From the NCBI RefSeq assembly GCF_016613415.1, contig NZ_JACWCT010000006.1, positions 1-33,245 on the forward strand: a stretch of DNA of 33,245 bases. Reading direction: 5' to 3'. Positions 23,876 to 31,979 of the stretch are shown piece by piece. The stretch comes from Methylobacterium ajmalii. Lineage in GTDB: Bacteria > Pseudomonadota > Alphaproteobacteria > Rhizobiales > Beijerinckiaceae. The first letter of the stretch is position 1. Each line of letters opens with the position of its first letter. The notes beneath the pieces are model-generated. The model was not told the origin of the DNA. It did no database searches and saw only the letters and a list, made by a program, of their open reading frames with translations. The position numbers and the translations under genes are program-made.

Positions 23876-24193
23876 ATGAGCGACACGACGATCGACAAGG
23901 TGTCCGGCGCGCAAGCGCCGCAGGGGCCGGACGGCCAGCGTCACCTCGCCACCGGCAAGCAGGTCGCGATGCGGATGTGGGTCGACGAGGCGCCGACCGA
24001 CGACAAGCCGAGCGCGGCGCGCCCCTACGAGACCGTCGGCTACGTGATTTCGGGCCGCGCCGAGCTGGTCGTCGAGGGCCGGACCGTGCGGCTGGAGCCC
24101 GGCGATTCCTGGCTGGTGCCGGCGGGCGCCGAGCACACCTACCGCATCCTTGAGCGCTTCACCGCCATCGAGGCGACCTCGCCGCCCGCGTAG
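23876..24193 (+). CDS. Cupin domain protein
   Basis: The 105-residue single-domain beta-barrel has the two cupin motifs: the first reads GYVISGRAELVVEGRTVRLEPGD, with the G-x5-H-x-H region replaced by RPYETVGYVISG, and the second is PAGAEHTYRI, with His kept. Only one of the usual metal-binding histidines is obvious, so metal binding and enzyme activity are uncertain; it may bind a small ligand. The ATG at 23876 has AAAGGAG eight bases upstream, far better than the longer start at 23840. It is followed by 156 bp without a recognisable gene and then the repeat cluster. Confidence 0.85.
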   Translation: MSDTTIDKVSGAQAPQGPDGQRHLATGKQVAMRMWVDEAPTDDKPSAARPYETVGYVISGRAELVVEGRTVRLEPGDSWLVPAGAEHTYRILERFTAIEATSPPA

Positions 24194-24349
24194 CGCACGG
24201 GCGCGGCGGCCCGCGAGAGGCGGCGGGTCCGGGCGTCCCGGATACGGGCCGTCGAGGGGACATGCACGCGGAGATCGCCGCCATCCGGGCTGCCCTGCCG
24301 GAACTCTGGACGCAACGCTCACAAGCAGGGCGGCACCCCTCGCTGAACC

Positions 24350-24450
24350 AGAGCATTTTCCGACGAAGCGGAAATCGGTTCGTCGCAGAGAATTCGACGA
24401 AACAATGACTTGGAGAGCTTCGCGATCGCAATGCGATCGTGAAGTGCTCT
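24350..24450 (+). repeat. Dispersed two-hairpin repeat, copy 3
   Basis: The 101-bp element aligns almost end to end with the copy at 5602-5701, including AGAGCATTTTCCGACGAAG, the TTCGTCGCAGA arm, and GAGAGCTTCGCGAT with ATCGTGAAGTGCTC. Its flanking termini, CAGAGCA and TGCTCTG, are perfectly complementary over seven bases. The stretch before it (24194-24349) shows nothing further. Confidence 0.85.
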
Positions 24451-24507
24451 GACATCCCAGGCGTCACTGCCGTGTACCGTGCGCGCTGCATCAGGCGCCG
24501 CTCGATG

Positions 24508-24567
24508 CGCTTGATTTCGCCGCATCATCTGCGACGAACCGGCATCCACCTCGCCGGAGAAGGCGCT
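24508..24567 (-). repeat. Dispersed repeat, copy 4 (partial, inverted)
   Basis: Only the first-hairpin half is recognisable (TTCGCCGCATCATCTGCGAC and on to CTCGCCGGAGAAGGCGCT). It aligns with the corresponding part of the next copy, but the second hairpin is missing or decayed. It abuts the full copy at 24568. Confidence 0.6.
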
Positions 24568-24670
24568 AGAGCGCTTCACGATCGCGCTGCAATCGCGAAG
24601 CTCTCTAGGCTATTGATCTTGCCGCATTTTCTGCGACAAACCGGTATCCACTTCATCGGAAAATGCTCTA
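24568..24670 (-). repeat. Dispersed two-hairpin repeat, copy 5 (inverted)
   Basis: It reads on the minus strand from TTAGAGCATTTTCCGATGAA through a TTGTCGCAGAAAATGC arm to a second hairpin (GAGAGCTTCGCGAT and ATCGTGAAGCGCTCT). The ends TAGAGC and GCTCTA are complementary. Orientation is opposite to copies 1-3. Confidence 0.85.
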
Positions 24671-24773
24671 AGCAGACTTGCGTTAGCAGGCCAACGCTTC
24701 GCCCGCTCAGGTTCTTGTTTTGTCGCAGATTTTCGTCGCCGAACCGGCAACCGCTTCGGCGAAATCTGCTTAG
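24668..24773 (-). repeat. Dispersed repeat, copy 6 (diverged subtype with changed but paired arms)
   Basis: This has the same architecture with different stems: the ends CTAAGCAGA and TCTGCTTAG (24668-24676 and 24765-24773) are perfectly complementary over nine bases. Hairpin one pairs GCAGATTT with AAATCTGC and CGCCGAA with TTCGGCG; hairpin two pairs GCGTT with AACGC. The outer end holds the stop codon of the neighbouring leftward gene. Confidence 0.75.
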
Positions 24774-25399
24774 TTCCTGGCCGCCGCGCGCCGCGCCAGC
24801 GCCCGGTCGAGGAAGCCGAGCCGGTCCTGGCCCCAGAACAATTCGCCGTCGAGCACGAGGGTCGGCGAGCCGAACACGCCGAGCGCCTCGGCTTCCTCGC
24901 CGTTGCGGCGGTACTGGGCCTGCACGGCCTCGCTGCCCTCGGCGGCCACCAGCGCGGCGCCGTCGTAGCCGTTCTCGTCGGCGATGGCCCGGCGCACCGC
25001 CGGGTCGGCGATGTCGCGCTCCTCGGCCCACAGCGCGCGCAGGATGGCGTGGGAGAGCGGAAAGGCGTCGAGCCCGGCGGCCTGCGCGGCGATGACCGTC
25101 CAGCCGGCATGCTTGTTCCAGTTCGGCGCCGGGTTCTGCATCGGGTAGTGGCGCGGCGTCACGTTGAGGGGCAGGCCGAGATAGTCGCGCCAGCGGGCGA
25201 GCTCGACGGCATGATAATCGCGTCGCGGCTGCGGCCGGGTCCGGATCGGTACGCCGCCGGTCTTGGGCACCACCTCCTGGAAGTCGAAGGGCTTGAGCAC
25301 CAGCCGGGCGCGGTGGCGGCGCACGATGTCCTGGAGCCGCGGCCCGCCGAGATAGGCCCAGGGCGAGGACAGGCTGTAGAAGCAGGACAGATCGGGCAT
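24770..25399 (-). CDS. DsbA-family / 2-hydroxychromene-2-carboxylate isomerase-like protein
   Basis: The 209-residue cytoplasmic protein is of the thioredoxin-fold group that includes HCCA isomerase (naphthalene pathway) and kappa glutathione transferases. The N-terminal strand CFYSLSSPWAYLG carries the serine used in place of the DsbA CxxC, and the C-terminal part has the cis-proline loop GVFGSPTLVLDGELFWGQDRL. The helical insertion lies between. A role in glutathione-dependent isomerisation is likely; the substrate is not shown by context. The ATG at 25399 has GGAGG five bases upstream and is preferred to 25426, which would overlap the divergent gene's start. Its stop codon lies inside the terminal bases of the neighbouring repeat. 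Confidence 0.88.
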   Translation of the reverse strand: MPDLSCFYSLSSPWAYLGGPRLQDIVRRHRARLVLKPFDFQEVVPKTGGVPIRTRPQPRRDYHAVELARWRDYLGLPLNVTPRHYPMQNPAPNWNKHAGWTVIAAQAAGLDAFPLSHAILRALWAEERDIADPAVRRAIADENGYDGAALVAAEGSEAVQAQYRRNGEEAEALGVFGSPTLVLDGELFWGQDRLGFLDRALARRAAARN

Positions 25400-25424
25400 C
25401 GGGACCTCCAGGATTGGCACGGGC

Positions 25425-26876
25425 ATGGATATCGACCAGGACAGCGCGGCCGTGAAGGGACTAACACTCCTCGCCGCCGAGGTACGGCGCGACCTCGCCC
25501 GCCTGAATCACCCGCCCGCCCGCTGGACCCTGCCGATCGATGGACCGGAAGGGCGCCCGGCCCTCGACGTGCTGGTGGTCGGCGCCGGGATGTGCGGCCA
25601 GACTGCCGCCTTCGCGCTGCTGCGCGAGGGCGTGTCGAATATCCGGGTGATCGACCAGGCGCCCCGGGGCGCCGAGGGGCCGTGGGGCACGTTCGCACGG
25701 ATGGAGACCCTGCGCTCGCCCAAGCACCTCACCGGGCCGGATCTCGGCATCCCCTCCCTCACCTTCCGGGCCTGGTGGGAGGCGCAAGCCGGCGAGGCGG
25801 GCTGGGCCGACCTCTACAAGATTCCGCGCCTCGACTGGCTGCGCTACCTGTTGTTCGTGCGCGACACCGTCGGCATCCCGGTCGAGAACGACACCCGCCT
25901 CCTGCAGCTCTGGCCGGCGGACGGGCTGATCGGGGCGCGGATCGACGGGCCGGCCGGGCCCGAGACCCTGTACGCTCGCAAGGTGGTGCTCGCCGCAGGC
26001 CGCGACGGGTCCGGCGGCCGGCGGATGCCGTCCTTCGCCACCGGCGGCGAGGGCCGCCTGTTCCATTCCTCCGACCCGATCGACTTCTCCCGCTTCCGCG
26101 GCGGCCGGGTCGCGGTGCTGGGCGCCTCGGCCTCGGCGATCGACAACGCCGCGACGGCGCTGGAAGCCGGGGCCGCCGAGGTGACGCTGTTCGTGCGCCG
26201 CTCGCGGTTTCCCCAGGTCAACAAGTCGAAATGGGCCGCCTTCCCGGGCTTCCTGCGCGGCTACGCCGCCCTCGACGACGCCCGGCGCTGGGCCTTCACC
26301 ACCTACCTGATGGGCGAGGGCACGCCGCCGCCGCACGAATCGGTGCTGCGCTGCACCCGCCACCCGAACTTCGCGGTGCGGTTCGGCGAGGGCTGGACCG
26401 GAATCGAGGAGGCGCCCGACGGTCTCGTGATCGAGACGGGCCAAGGCCGCTACCCGGTCGAGGCTGCCGTGGTGGCGGTGGGCTTCGACATCGACCTGAC
26501 GCGGCGCCCGGAGCTCGACCGCTTCCGCGACGCGGTGCTGACCTGGGGCGATCGCGTCCCGGCCGCCGAGGCCGAGGCGCACCCGGAAGCCGCCCGCTTC
26601 CCCTATCTCGGCGACGGGATGCAGATGCTGGAGCGGGTGCCCGGCCGGTTGCCGGAACTCGGCCTGCTGCACGTCTTCAACTGGGGCGTCAGCCTCAGCC
26701 ACGGCGCGCTCGCCGGCGACATCCCGGGCCTCGGCATCGGGGCGACGCGCCTCGCCCAGGCGCTGGTGCGCGACCTCTTCGTGTCGCAGGCCGATGCCCA
26801 CTTCCCCCGCATGATGGCGCACGAGGATGCGGAGCTGGAGCCGACGCCGTTCTTCGTCGCCCGGGGGGCGCGGTGA
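25425..26876 (+). CDS. FAD/NAD(P)-dependent monooxygenase-like oxidoreductase
   Basis: The 483-residue flavoprotein resembles flavin-containing monooxygenases and the SidA/IucD group. The FAD Rossmann motif is VVGAGMCG (51-58), and a second dinucleotide-binding motif VLGASASAID (231-240) probably binds NADPH. Conserved flanking segments are ARMETLRSPKHLTGPDLGIP and a C-terminal FNWGVSLSHGALAGDIPG. Substrates of this family are hydroxylated amines, thioethers or ketones; which applies here is unknown. It diverges from the HCCA-isomerase-like gene with only 25 bp between start codons, so the two may share control and a thiol or aromatic-compound pathway (inference). The ribosome-binding site is weak (AGGA, about 13 bases upstream). 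Confidence 0.87.
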   Translation: MDIDQDSAAVKGLTLLAAEVRRDLARLNHPPARWTLPIDGPEGRPALDVLVVGAGMCGQTAAFALLREGVSNIRVIDQAPRGAEGPWGTFARMETLRSPKHLTGPDLGIPSLTFRAWWEAQAGEAGWADLYKIPRLDWLRYLLFVRDTVGIPVENDTRLLQLWPADGLIGARIDGPAGPETLYARKVVLAAGRDGSGGRRMPSFATGGEGRLFHSSDPIDFSRFRGGRVAVLGASASAIDNAATALEAGAAEVTLFVRRSRFPQVNKSKWAAFPGFLRGYAALDDARRWAFTTYLMGEGTPPPHESVLRCTRHPNFAVRFGEGWTGIEEAPDGLVIETGQGRYPVEAAVVAVGFDIDLTRRPELDRFRDAVLTWGDRVPAAEAEAHPEAARFPYLGDGMQMLERVPGRLPELGLLHVFNWGVSLSHGALAGDIPGLGIGATRLAQALVRDLFVSQADAHFPRMMAHEDAELEPTPFFVARGAR

Positions 26877-26895
26877 GGCGCCCTCCCCGCTCCGG

Positions 26896-28287
26896 TCAGG
26901 GCAGCGGCGCCTTCGCCGGGGGCTTGCCGCTGATCAGCGCCATCGTGGCCTCGTCGCGCTCGGAGATCAGCCGGGCGCCGCGCTGGAAGCTGACATAGGC
27001 CCACAGCCAGCGCAGGGTGACGACGAGCCGGTTGTGGAAGCCGACCAGCAGGTAGACGTGGGCGACGCCCCAGACCAGCCAGGCGAGGAAGCCCTTCAGC
27101 TTGACGTGGTCCCACTGCACCACGCCGGCATTGCGCCCGATGATCGCGAGGTTGCCGCGGCTGCGGAAGCGGAACGGCTGTGGCGCCCGGCCGTGCAGGA
27201 TGCGGTCGCGCAGTGCGCGGCCGAGATAGCGGCCCTGCTGGTCGGCGACCTGGGCGAGGCCCGGCAGGGGCGTGCCGTCCTCGGCCTTGGCCTGGGCGAG
27301 GTCGCCGAGCGCGTAGACGCCCGGGCGGCCGATCACCGCGAGGTCCGGCCCGACCGGGACGTGGCCCTGGCGCGTCGTCTCGACCCCGAGCCAAGCGCCG
27401 GCGGGCGAGGCGCGCACGCCCGCGCCCCAGACCACCGTGGCGGCCGGGATCAGCCGGCCCTGGACGGTGATGCCGGCCTCCGACACGTCCTCGACCGCGT
27501 GGTCGGTCAGCACCGTGACGCCGAGGCGCTCGAGCGCTTGGCGGCTGTAGGCGGAGAGGTCCTCCGAGAAGGTGCCGAGGATCCGGGGTGCCGCCTCGAT
27601 CAGGAGGATGCGGGCCCGCTTCGGGTCGATGCGGCGGAAATCCTGCGACAGGGCGTGGTGGGCGAGCCCCGCGATGGCGCCGGCCATCTCCACCCCGGTC
27701 GGCCCGCCGCCGATCACCGCGAAGGTCAGCAGCCGCTCGCGGGCGGCCGGGTCGTCCTCGCGCTCGGCCGCCTCGAAGGCGAGCAGCACCCGGGCCCGGA
27801 TCCGGCGGGCGTCGTCGAGGGTCTTGAGGCCCGGCGCGTAGCGCTCCCATTCGGGGTGGCCGAAATAGCTGTGGGTGGCTCCCGTCGCCAGGACCAGCGT
27901 GTCGTAGGGAATGCGGGTGCCGTCGCGCAGGATCGCGGCGCGGCCTCCCACGTCGATGCCCTCGACCTCGCCCATCAGCACGCGGACGTTGCGGTCCCGG
28001 CGCAGGATCGCCCGGATCGGCTCGGCGATCTCGCCCGGCGCGATGACCGCGGTGGCGACCTGGTAGAGCAGCGGCTGGAAGAGGTGGTGGTTGCGCCGGT
28101 CGATGAGGGTGACCTCGATGTCCTTCGCGTTGCCGAGGCCGCGCGCCATGGTGAGCCCGCCGAAGCCTCCGCCGACGATCACCACCCGGTGCGCGCCGGA
28201 GGACGGCACGCGCAGGCCCGCCGGATCGGCGCCCGGAACCTCGACGGGCACAGGATCGCGGGCGGAGGGGTTCGGGATCTCGGTCAT
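26896..28287 (-). CDS. Type II NADH dehydrogenase-like NAD(P)/FAD-dependent oxidoreductase
   Basis: This 463-residue flavoprotein oxidises NADH and passes electrons to quinone at the inner face of the cytoplasmic membrane without pumping protons. Its motifs are the FAD-binding VVIVGGGFGGL (35-45), the NADH-binding VIGGGPTGVE (191-200) and the second FAD motif GVYALGDLAQ. The NQPLLYQVATAV-like segment (FQPLLYQVATAVIAPGEI, 70-87) is characteristic. The C-terminus has a hydrophobic helix pair (KGFLAWLVWGVAHVYLLVGF) suited to membrane attachment. The ATG at 28287 is preferred to the longer frame at 28401. It diverges from cysK and converges with the monooxygenase gene (19-bp gap). Confidence 0.92.
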   Translation of the reverse strand: MTEIPNPSARDPVPVEVPGADPAGLRVPSSGAHRVVIVGGGFGGLTMARGLGNAKDIEVTLIDRRNHHLFQPLLYQVATAVIAPGEIAEPIRAILRRDRNVRVLMGEVEGIDVGGRAAILRDGTRIPYDTLVLATGATHSYFGHPEWERYAPGLKTLDDARRIRARVLLAFEAAEREDDPAARERLLTFAVIGGGPTGVEMAGAIAGLAHHALSQDFRRIDPKRARILLIEAAPRILGTFSEDLSAYSRQALERLGVTVLTDHAVEDVSEAGITVQGRLIPAATVVWGAGVRASPAGAWLGVETTRQGHVPVGPDLAVIGRPGVYALGDLAQAKAEDGTPLPGLAQVADQQGRYLGRALRDRILHGRAPQPFRFRSRGNLAIIGRNAGVVQWDHVKLKGFLAWLVWGVAHVYLLVGFHNRLVVTLRWLWAYVSFQRGARLISERDEATMALISGKPPAKAPLP

Positions 28288-28626
28288 GCAGTCTCTCTGG
28301 CCTCGGGGATCCGGGTGGCGGGCTTGCGGCCTCGGCGACGCCCTGCTGCGGAAATTACGAGCGGGGCGCCGCGGGGAACCTTGCCGGGGCGCCTCCCTCA
28401 CCCAAGGTTACCAGACCACAGCCCGGGGAGTACCCCCCGCGTTGGCGGAGACGGCAGGTCGATCCGTCGGGATCGGCGGGGTTGCGATCGCCGGGCGGGC
28501 GGGGCGGACAATCCGTCGGACGCCTAATCTACAGATATAAACTGTATAAATCAGCTTACCTCGACGGCCCGCCGGATTTAGGCTACCCGTGCGGCGGAGC
28601 ACGAGTCCCCAAGGGAGAGACATCGC
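28288..28626. promoter_or_regulatory. Divergent regulatory region of ndh-like gene and cysK, with AT-rich dyad
   Basis: Within about 70% GC surroundings, 28525-28560 is a sharp AT-rich island holding a perfect dyad, TACAG-ATATAAA-CTGTA (28530-28546), 81 bp before the cysK ATG. It overlaps a possible extended -10 (TGTATAAAT, 28544 on) that has no good -35, which suggests activator or repressor control. The regulator is unknown; Rrf2-type regulators of cysteine or iron-sulfur genes use AT-rich dyads, so one of these is a candidate. The rest of the gap shows no gene. Confidence 0.6.
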
Positions 28627-29607
<981 letters not shown>

Positions 29608-29614
29608 GGTACAC

Positions 29615-29638
29615 CGGCGGGGCCCCAGGGCCCCGCCG
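29615..29638 (+). terminator. cysK terminator hairpin
   Basis: The stem CGGCGGGGCCC (29615-29625) pairs with GGGCCCCGCCG (29628-29638), 8 bp past the cysK stop. It lies between convergent genes, so it may serve both; no T-run follows. Confidence 0.6.
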
Positions 29639-29658
29639 CATCGGCGAGATCGGGAATC

Positions 29659-29958
29659 TCAGGCGACGAGTTCGGGCAGCTCGGTCCGGCGCCCCTCCTC
29701 GCAGGCGCCGCGGCGAAACAGGGCGGCGCAGCGCGATTCGCGGTGCACGCTCAGGATCGAGGCCCGGTCGATGTCCGGGTTGTCGGCGAGGATGCGGCGC
29801 ACGTCCTCGACGAGGCGTCCGTAGCGCCCGGCATCGAAGCCGGCCTCCAGCGGGCTGACCGCGATGTAGGCTTCCACCACCAGGACCTTCTCGGCCTTGT
29901 CGCGGGAGACCTCCGCGGCGATCCAGGCGGATTTCACGAGGCGGTTCGGGTTGACCAT
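29659..29958 (-). CDS. Hypothetical 99-aa protein, unknown family
   Basis: I do not recognise this protein. It is 99 residues, without signal peptide or membrane helix, and looks like an alpha/beta fold: VNPNRLVKSAWIAAEVSRDK, a strand KVLVVEAYIAVSPLE, helix RYGRLVEDVRRILADN, strand RASILSVHRESRC, and a tail with two cysteines (CAALFRRGAC) and the ending ELPELVA. The ATG at 29958 has a perfect GGAGGT eight bases upstream, strong evidence that it is translated and that the longer frame to 30198 is not. It converges with cysK. Upstream (about 125-180 bp) are inverted repeats similar to those before the phasin gene, so regulation may be shared. Confidence 0.75.
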   Translation of the reverse strand: MVNPNRLVKSAWIAAEVSRDKAEKVLVVEAYIAVSPLEAGFDAGRYGRLVEDVRRILADNPDIDRASILSVHRESRCAALFRRGACEEGRRTELPELVA

Positions 29959-30079
29959 CGGCGTACCTCCGTTCCGGACGGACCGCTCTGCGGCGGCTTC
30001 ATCCACCCCGAGACTGCGGCAAGACGCGCACTCTGCCAATACCCCGGGCGCCGGAACCGGACGAATGGACGCAACGGCA

Positions 30080-30145
30080 CCATGCGCCGTGCACATGGAA
30101 CGTCGACAAGGTTCGTGTCGTCCGTCATGATTTCGGCACTGCACA
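30080..30145 (-). promoter_or_regulatory. Candidate operator(s) upstream of the 99-aa gene
   Basis: An 8-3-8 dyad with one mismatch, CCATGTGC-ACG-GCGCATGG on the minus strand (30080-30098), carries the TGTGC-N3-GCACA core at nine of ten arm bases. A weaker match, TGTGC-AGT-GCCGA (minus strand, 30133-30145), has one perfect half-site. Spacing between centres is 50 bp. No clear -35/-10 was found. The rest of the 331-bp gap (29959-30289) shows no gene. Confidence 0.4.
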
Positions 30146-30289
30146 TCCCGCATCGCAAAAGAATCCGGCGGGCATTCGGCGCCGGATAGCGGCCGCACAT
30201 CCCGTCGGAACGACCCCGGACGCGGCGCTGGTCTTTCGGGTGCTCGCTGACCGGAGGGTCGGACGGCCGGGGTTGCGCGAAGTCCGGTC

Positions 30290-31672
30290 TCAGGCCGCCC
30301 CGCGCTCCTTCAGTCCCGTCTCGGACCACAGCGACGCGCTCACCTCCACCCGGTTGCGGCCGTTGCGCTTGCAGCGGTAGAGCGCCGCGTCGGCCCGGCC
30401 GACCAGGCTGTCGGTGCTCTCGCCCGGGGCCAGGGTGGCGACCCCGAACGAGCAGGTCCGGGTGCCGGCCTCCGGCAGGGCCGTCCCCTCGACGCGCTGG
30501 CGCAGGCGCTCGGCCAGGGCGACCGCCCCGGCCAGGTCGGTGTCGGGGCAGAGCACCATGAACTCCTCGCCGCCCCAGCGGCCGAGGATGTCGGTCGGCC
30601 GCACGGCGTCGCGCAGGAGGCCCGCGAAGGCGATCAGGACCTGGTCGCCGACCTTGTGGCCGTGGCGGTCGTTGACCGACTTGAAGTTGTCGATGTCGCC
30701 GAGGATCAGCGAGAGCGGCCGCTCCCGGTCCTCGGTCGCCTCCGCCAGGGCCTCGTCGAGCTTGCGCCGGTTGAACAGGCTGGTGAGCAGGTCGGTATGG
30801 GCCAGGGCCTCGAGGTCGCGGGTGCGCTCGGCGATGCGGTCCTGCAGCGTCGCGTTCATCTCGCGCAGGTCGCGCATCAGGGCGGCGTTCTCCTCGAACG
30901 ACCACCGCAGCCGGTCGCGCATGGTGTTGAGCGCGCCGGCGAGCGCGTGCAGCTCGTTGCGCCCCCCCGCCTCGATCACCAGCGGCGGCGCCCCGAGGGA
31001 ATCGGCGTCCATCCGGGCGAGGTAGTCGCGGATCTGGCCGAGCGGCCGGCCCACCATGGTGCGGATCACCAGGTAGAAGATGAACCAGAGCATGACCGAC
31101 TTGATCGCCGAGTTGATCAGGATCACGTAGAGCGTGTTCTTGACCTGCTCGATCGCGATGCTGTCGTCGGAATGGACGGTCCAGGAGCCGATCGGATAGT
31201 TGCGGCCGTTCTCGTCGGTGTGGACGACCGGGAAGGTGCGGCTGAACGGCGTGCCGAAGGGCCGGGCGGCCAGCTTCGCCTCCTCGTTGCGGCCGACATG
31301 CCGGACCGCGCCGGCCTCGTCCGTGAAGGTGCCGGTCGCCTGGACGCGCCGTCCGGTCTCGTCGCGCACCTCGACCCCGACGACCGCCGGGATCTCCTGC
31401 ATGCCCGCCAGGATGCCGCGCAGCACCTCGGCGTTGTAGCGCCACATCGCGTCCTCGATGCCGGGCGTGAAGGTGCGCTGGAGGGCCGCCACGTCGTCCT
31501 GCAGTCGCTGGCTCGCCGCCCGGTAGGCGACCGTCATCTGCACCGCCGTCAGACCGACCGCGACGATCACGTAGCAGCCGAAGATCACCCGCATCAGGCG
31601 GCCGGCGAGGGCCCGGTCCCGGGATGAGGGGCCGCCGTCGAGGACCGTACGAATGGAGCGAAGGATCGTCAT
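30290..31672 (-). CDS. Membrane diguanylate cyclase with periplasmic sensor and intact I-site
   Basis: This 460-residue c-di-GMP synthase has one transmembrane helix (about 26-48), a periplasmic sensor region (49-182) with the segment FTPGIEDAMWRYNAEVLRGIL common to such sensors, a second helix (183-205), a HAMP-like linker (MVGRPLGQIRDYLARMD), a coiled coil (255-290) and the GGDEF domain (291-445) with GGEEF at 367-371. Unlike the other cyclase in the window it keeps the RxxD inhibitory site, RPTD (358-361), so product feedback is expected. The ATG at 31672 lies downstream of a candidate promoter at 31834-31861. The signal sensed is unknown. Confidence 0.95.
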   Translation of the reverse strand: MTILRSIRTVLDGGPSSRDRALAGRLMRVIFGCYVIVAVGLTAVQMTVAYRAASQRLQDDVAALQRTFTPGIEDAMWRYNAEVLRGILAGMQEIPAVVGVEVRDETGRRVQATGTFTDEAGAVRHVGRNEEAKLAARPFGTPFSRTFPVVHTDENGRNYPIGSWTVHSDDSIAIEQVKNTLYVILINSAIKSVMLWFIFYLVIRTMVGRPLGQIRDYLARMDADSLGAPPLVIEAGGRNELHALAGALNTMRDRLRWSFEENAALMRDLREMNATLQDRIAERTRDLEALAHTDLLTSLFNRRKLDEALAEATEDRERPLSLILGDIDNFKSVNDRHGHKVGDQVLIAFAGLLRDAVRPTDILGRWGGEEFMVLCPDTDLAGAVALAERLRQRVEGTALPEAGTRTCSFGVATLAPGESTDSLVGRADAALYRCKRNGRNRVEVSASLWSETGLKERGAA

Positions 31673-31833
31673 GCCCTAGACCCGGCTCCGAACAAGATGA
31701 GGCAGCAAGAGGGCGGTCGCGGGACGAGCCGCGTCATGCCGGGGACGACGGTTCTTCCCTACCATGTCTTCCTGTGCGAGTCCCGTCCGGCCCGGTCGGA
31801 CGATACTCGCGTCAGACCTTCAAGATCGAGTTA

Positions 31834-31861
31834 ATCGTACACGAACGACGTCGCCGTCCAA
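31834..31861 (-). promoter_or_regulatory. Candidate sigma-70 promoter of the diguanylate cyclase gene
   Basis: On the minus strand TTGGAC (31856-31861) and TACGAT (31834-31839) are 16 bp apart, in an AT-richer stretch 162 bp upstream of the start codon. The remainder of the 307-bp gap (31673-31979) shows no gene. Confidence 0.4.
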
Positions 31862-31979
31862 TCTCCGTCGAACCCCCGTCCCCAGCCCGCGCGACCGGTG
31901 CGATGCGGATATGCGCTGCGTCAGGCGCGTGGGCTCGACAGTGGCGACGCCCCGCGATCCCGCGATCGACCCCTGCCGG

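Noticed and set aside
21589..24153. 854-codon plus-strand frame across rsmB and the small genes
   Set aside because: It runs against rsmB and through the DUF1674, PH-domain and cupin genes in the wrong frame.
24194..24773. Possible CRISPR array in the repeat cluster
   Set aside because: The units are about 100 bp, diverged, in both orientations and abutting, with no regular spacers and no cas genes.
24350..24773. Insertion sequence remnant
   Set aside because: There is no transposase fragment on either strand; only short hairpin units are seen. A non-autonomous element remains possible and is listed as a finding.
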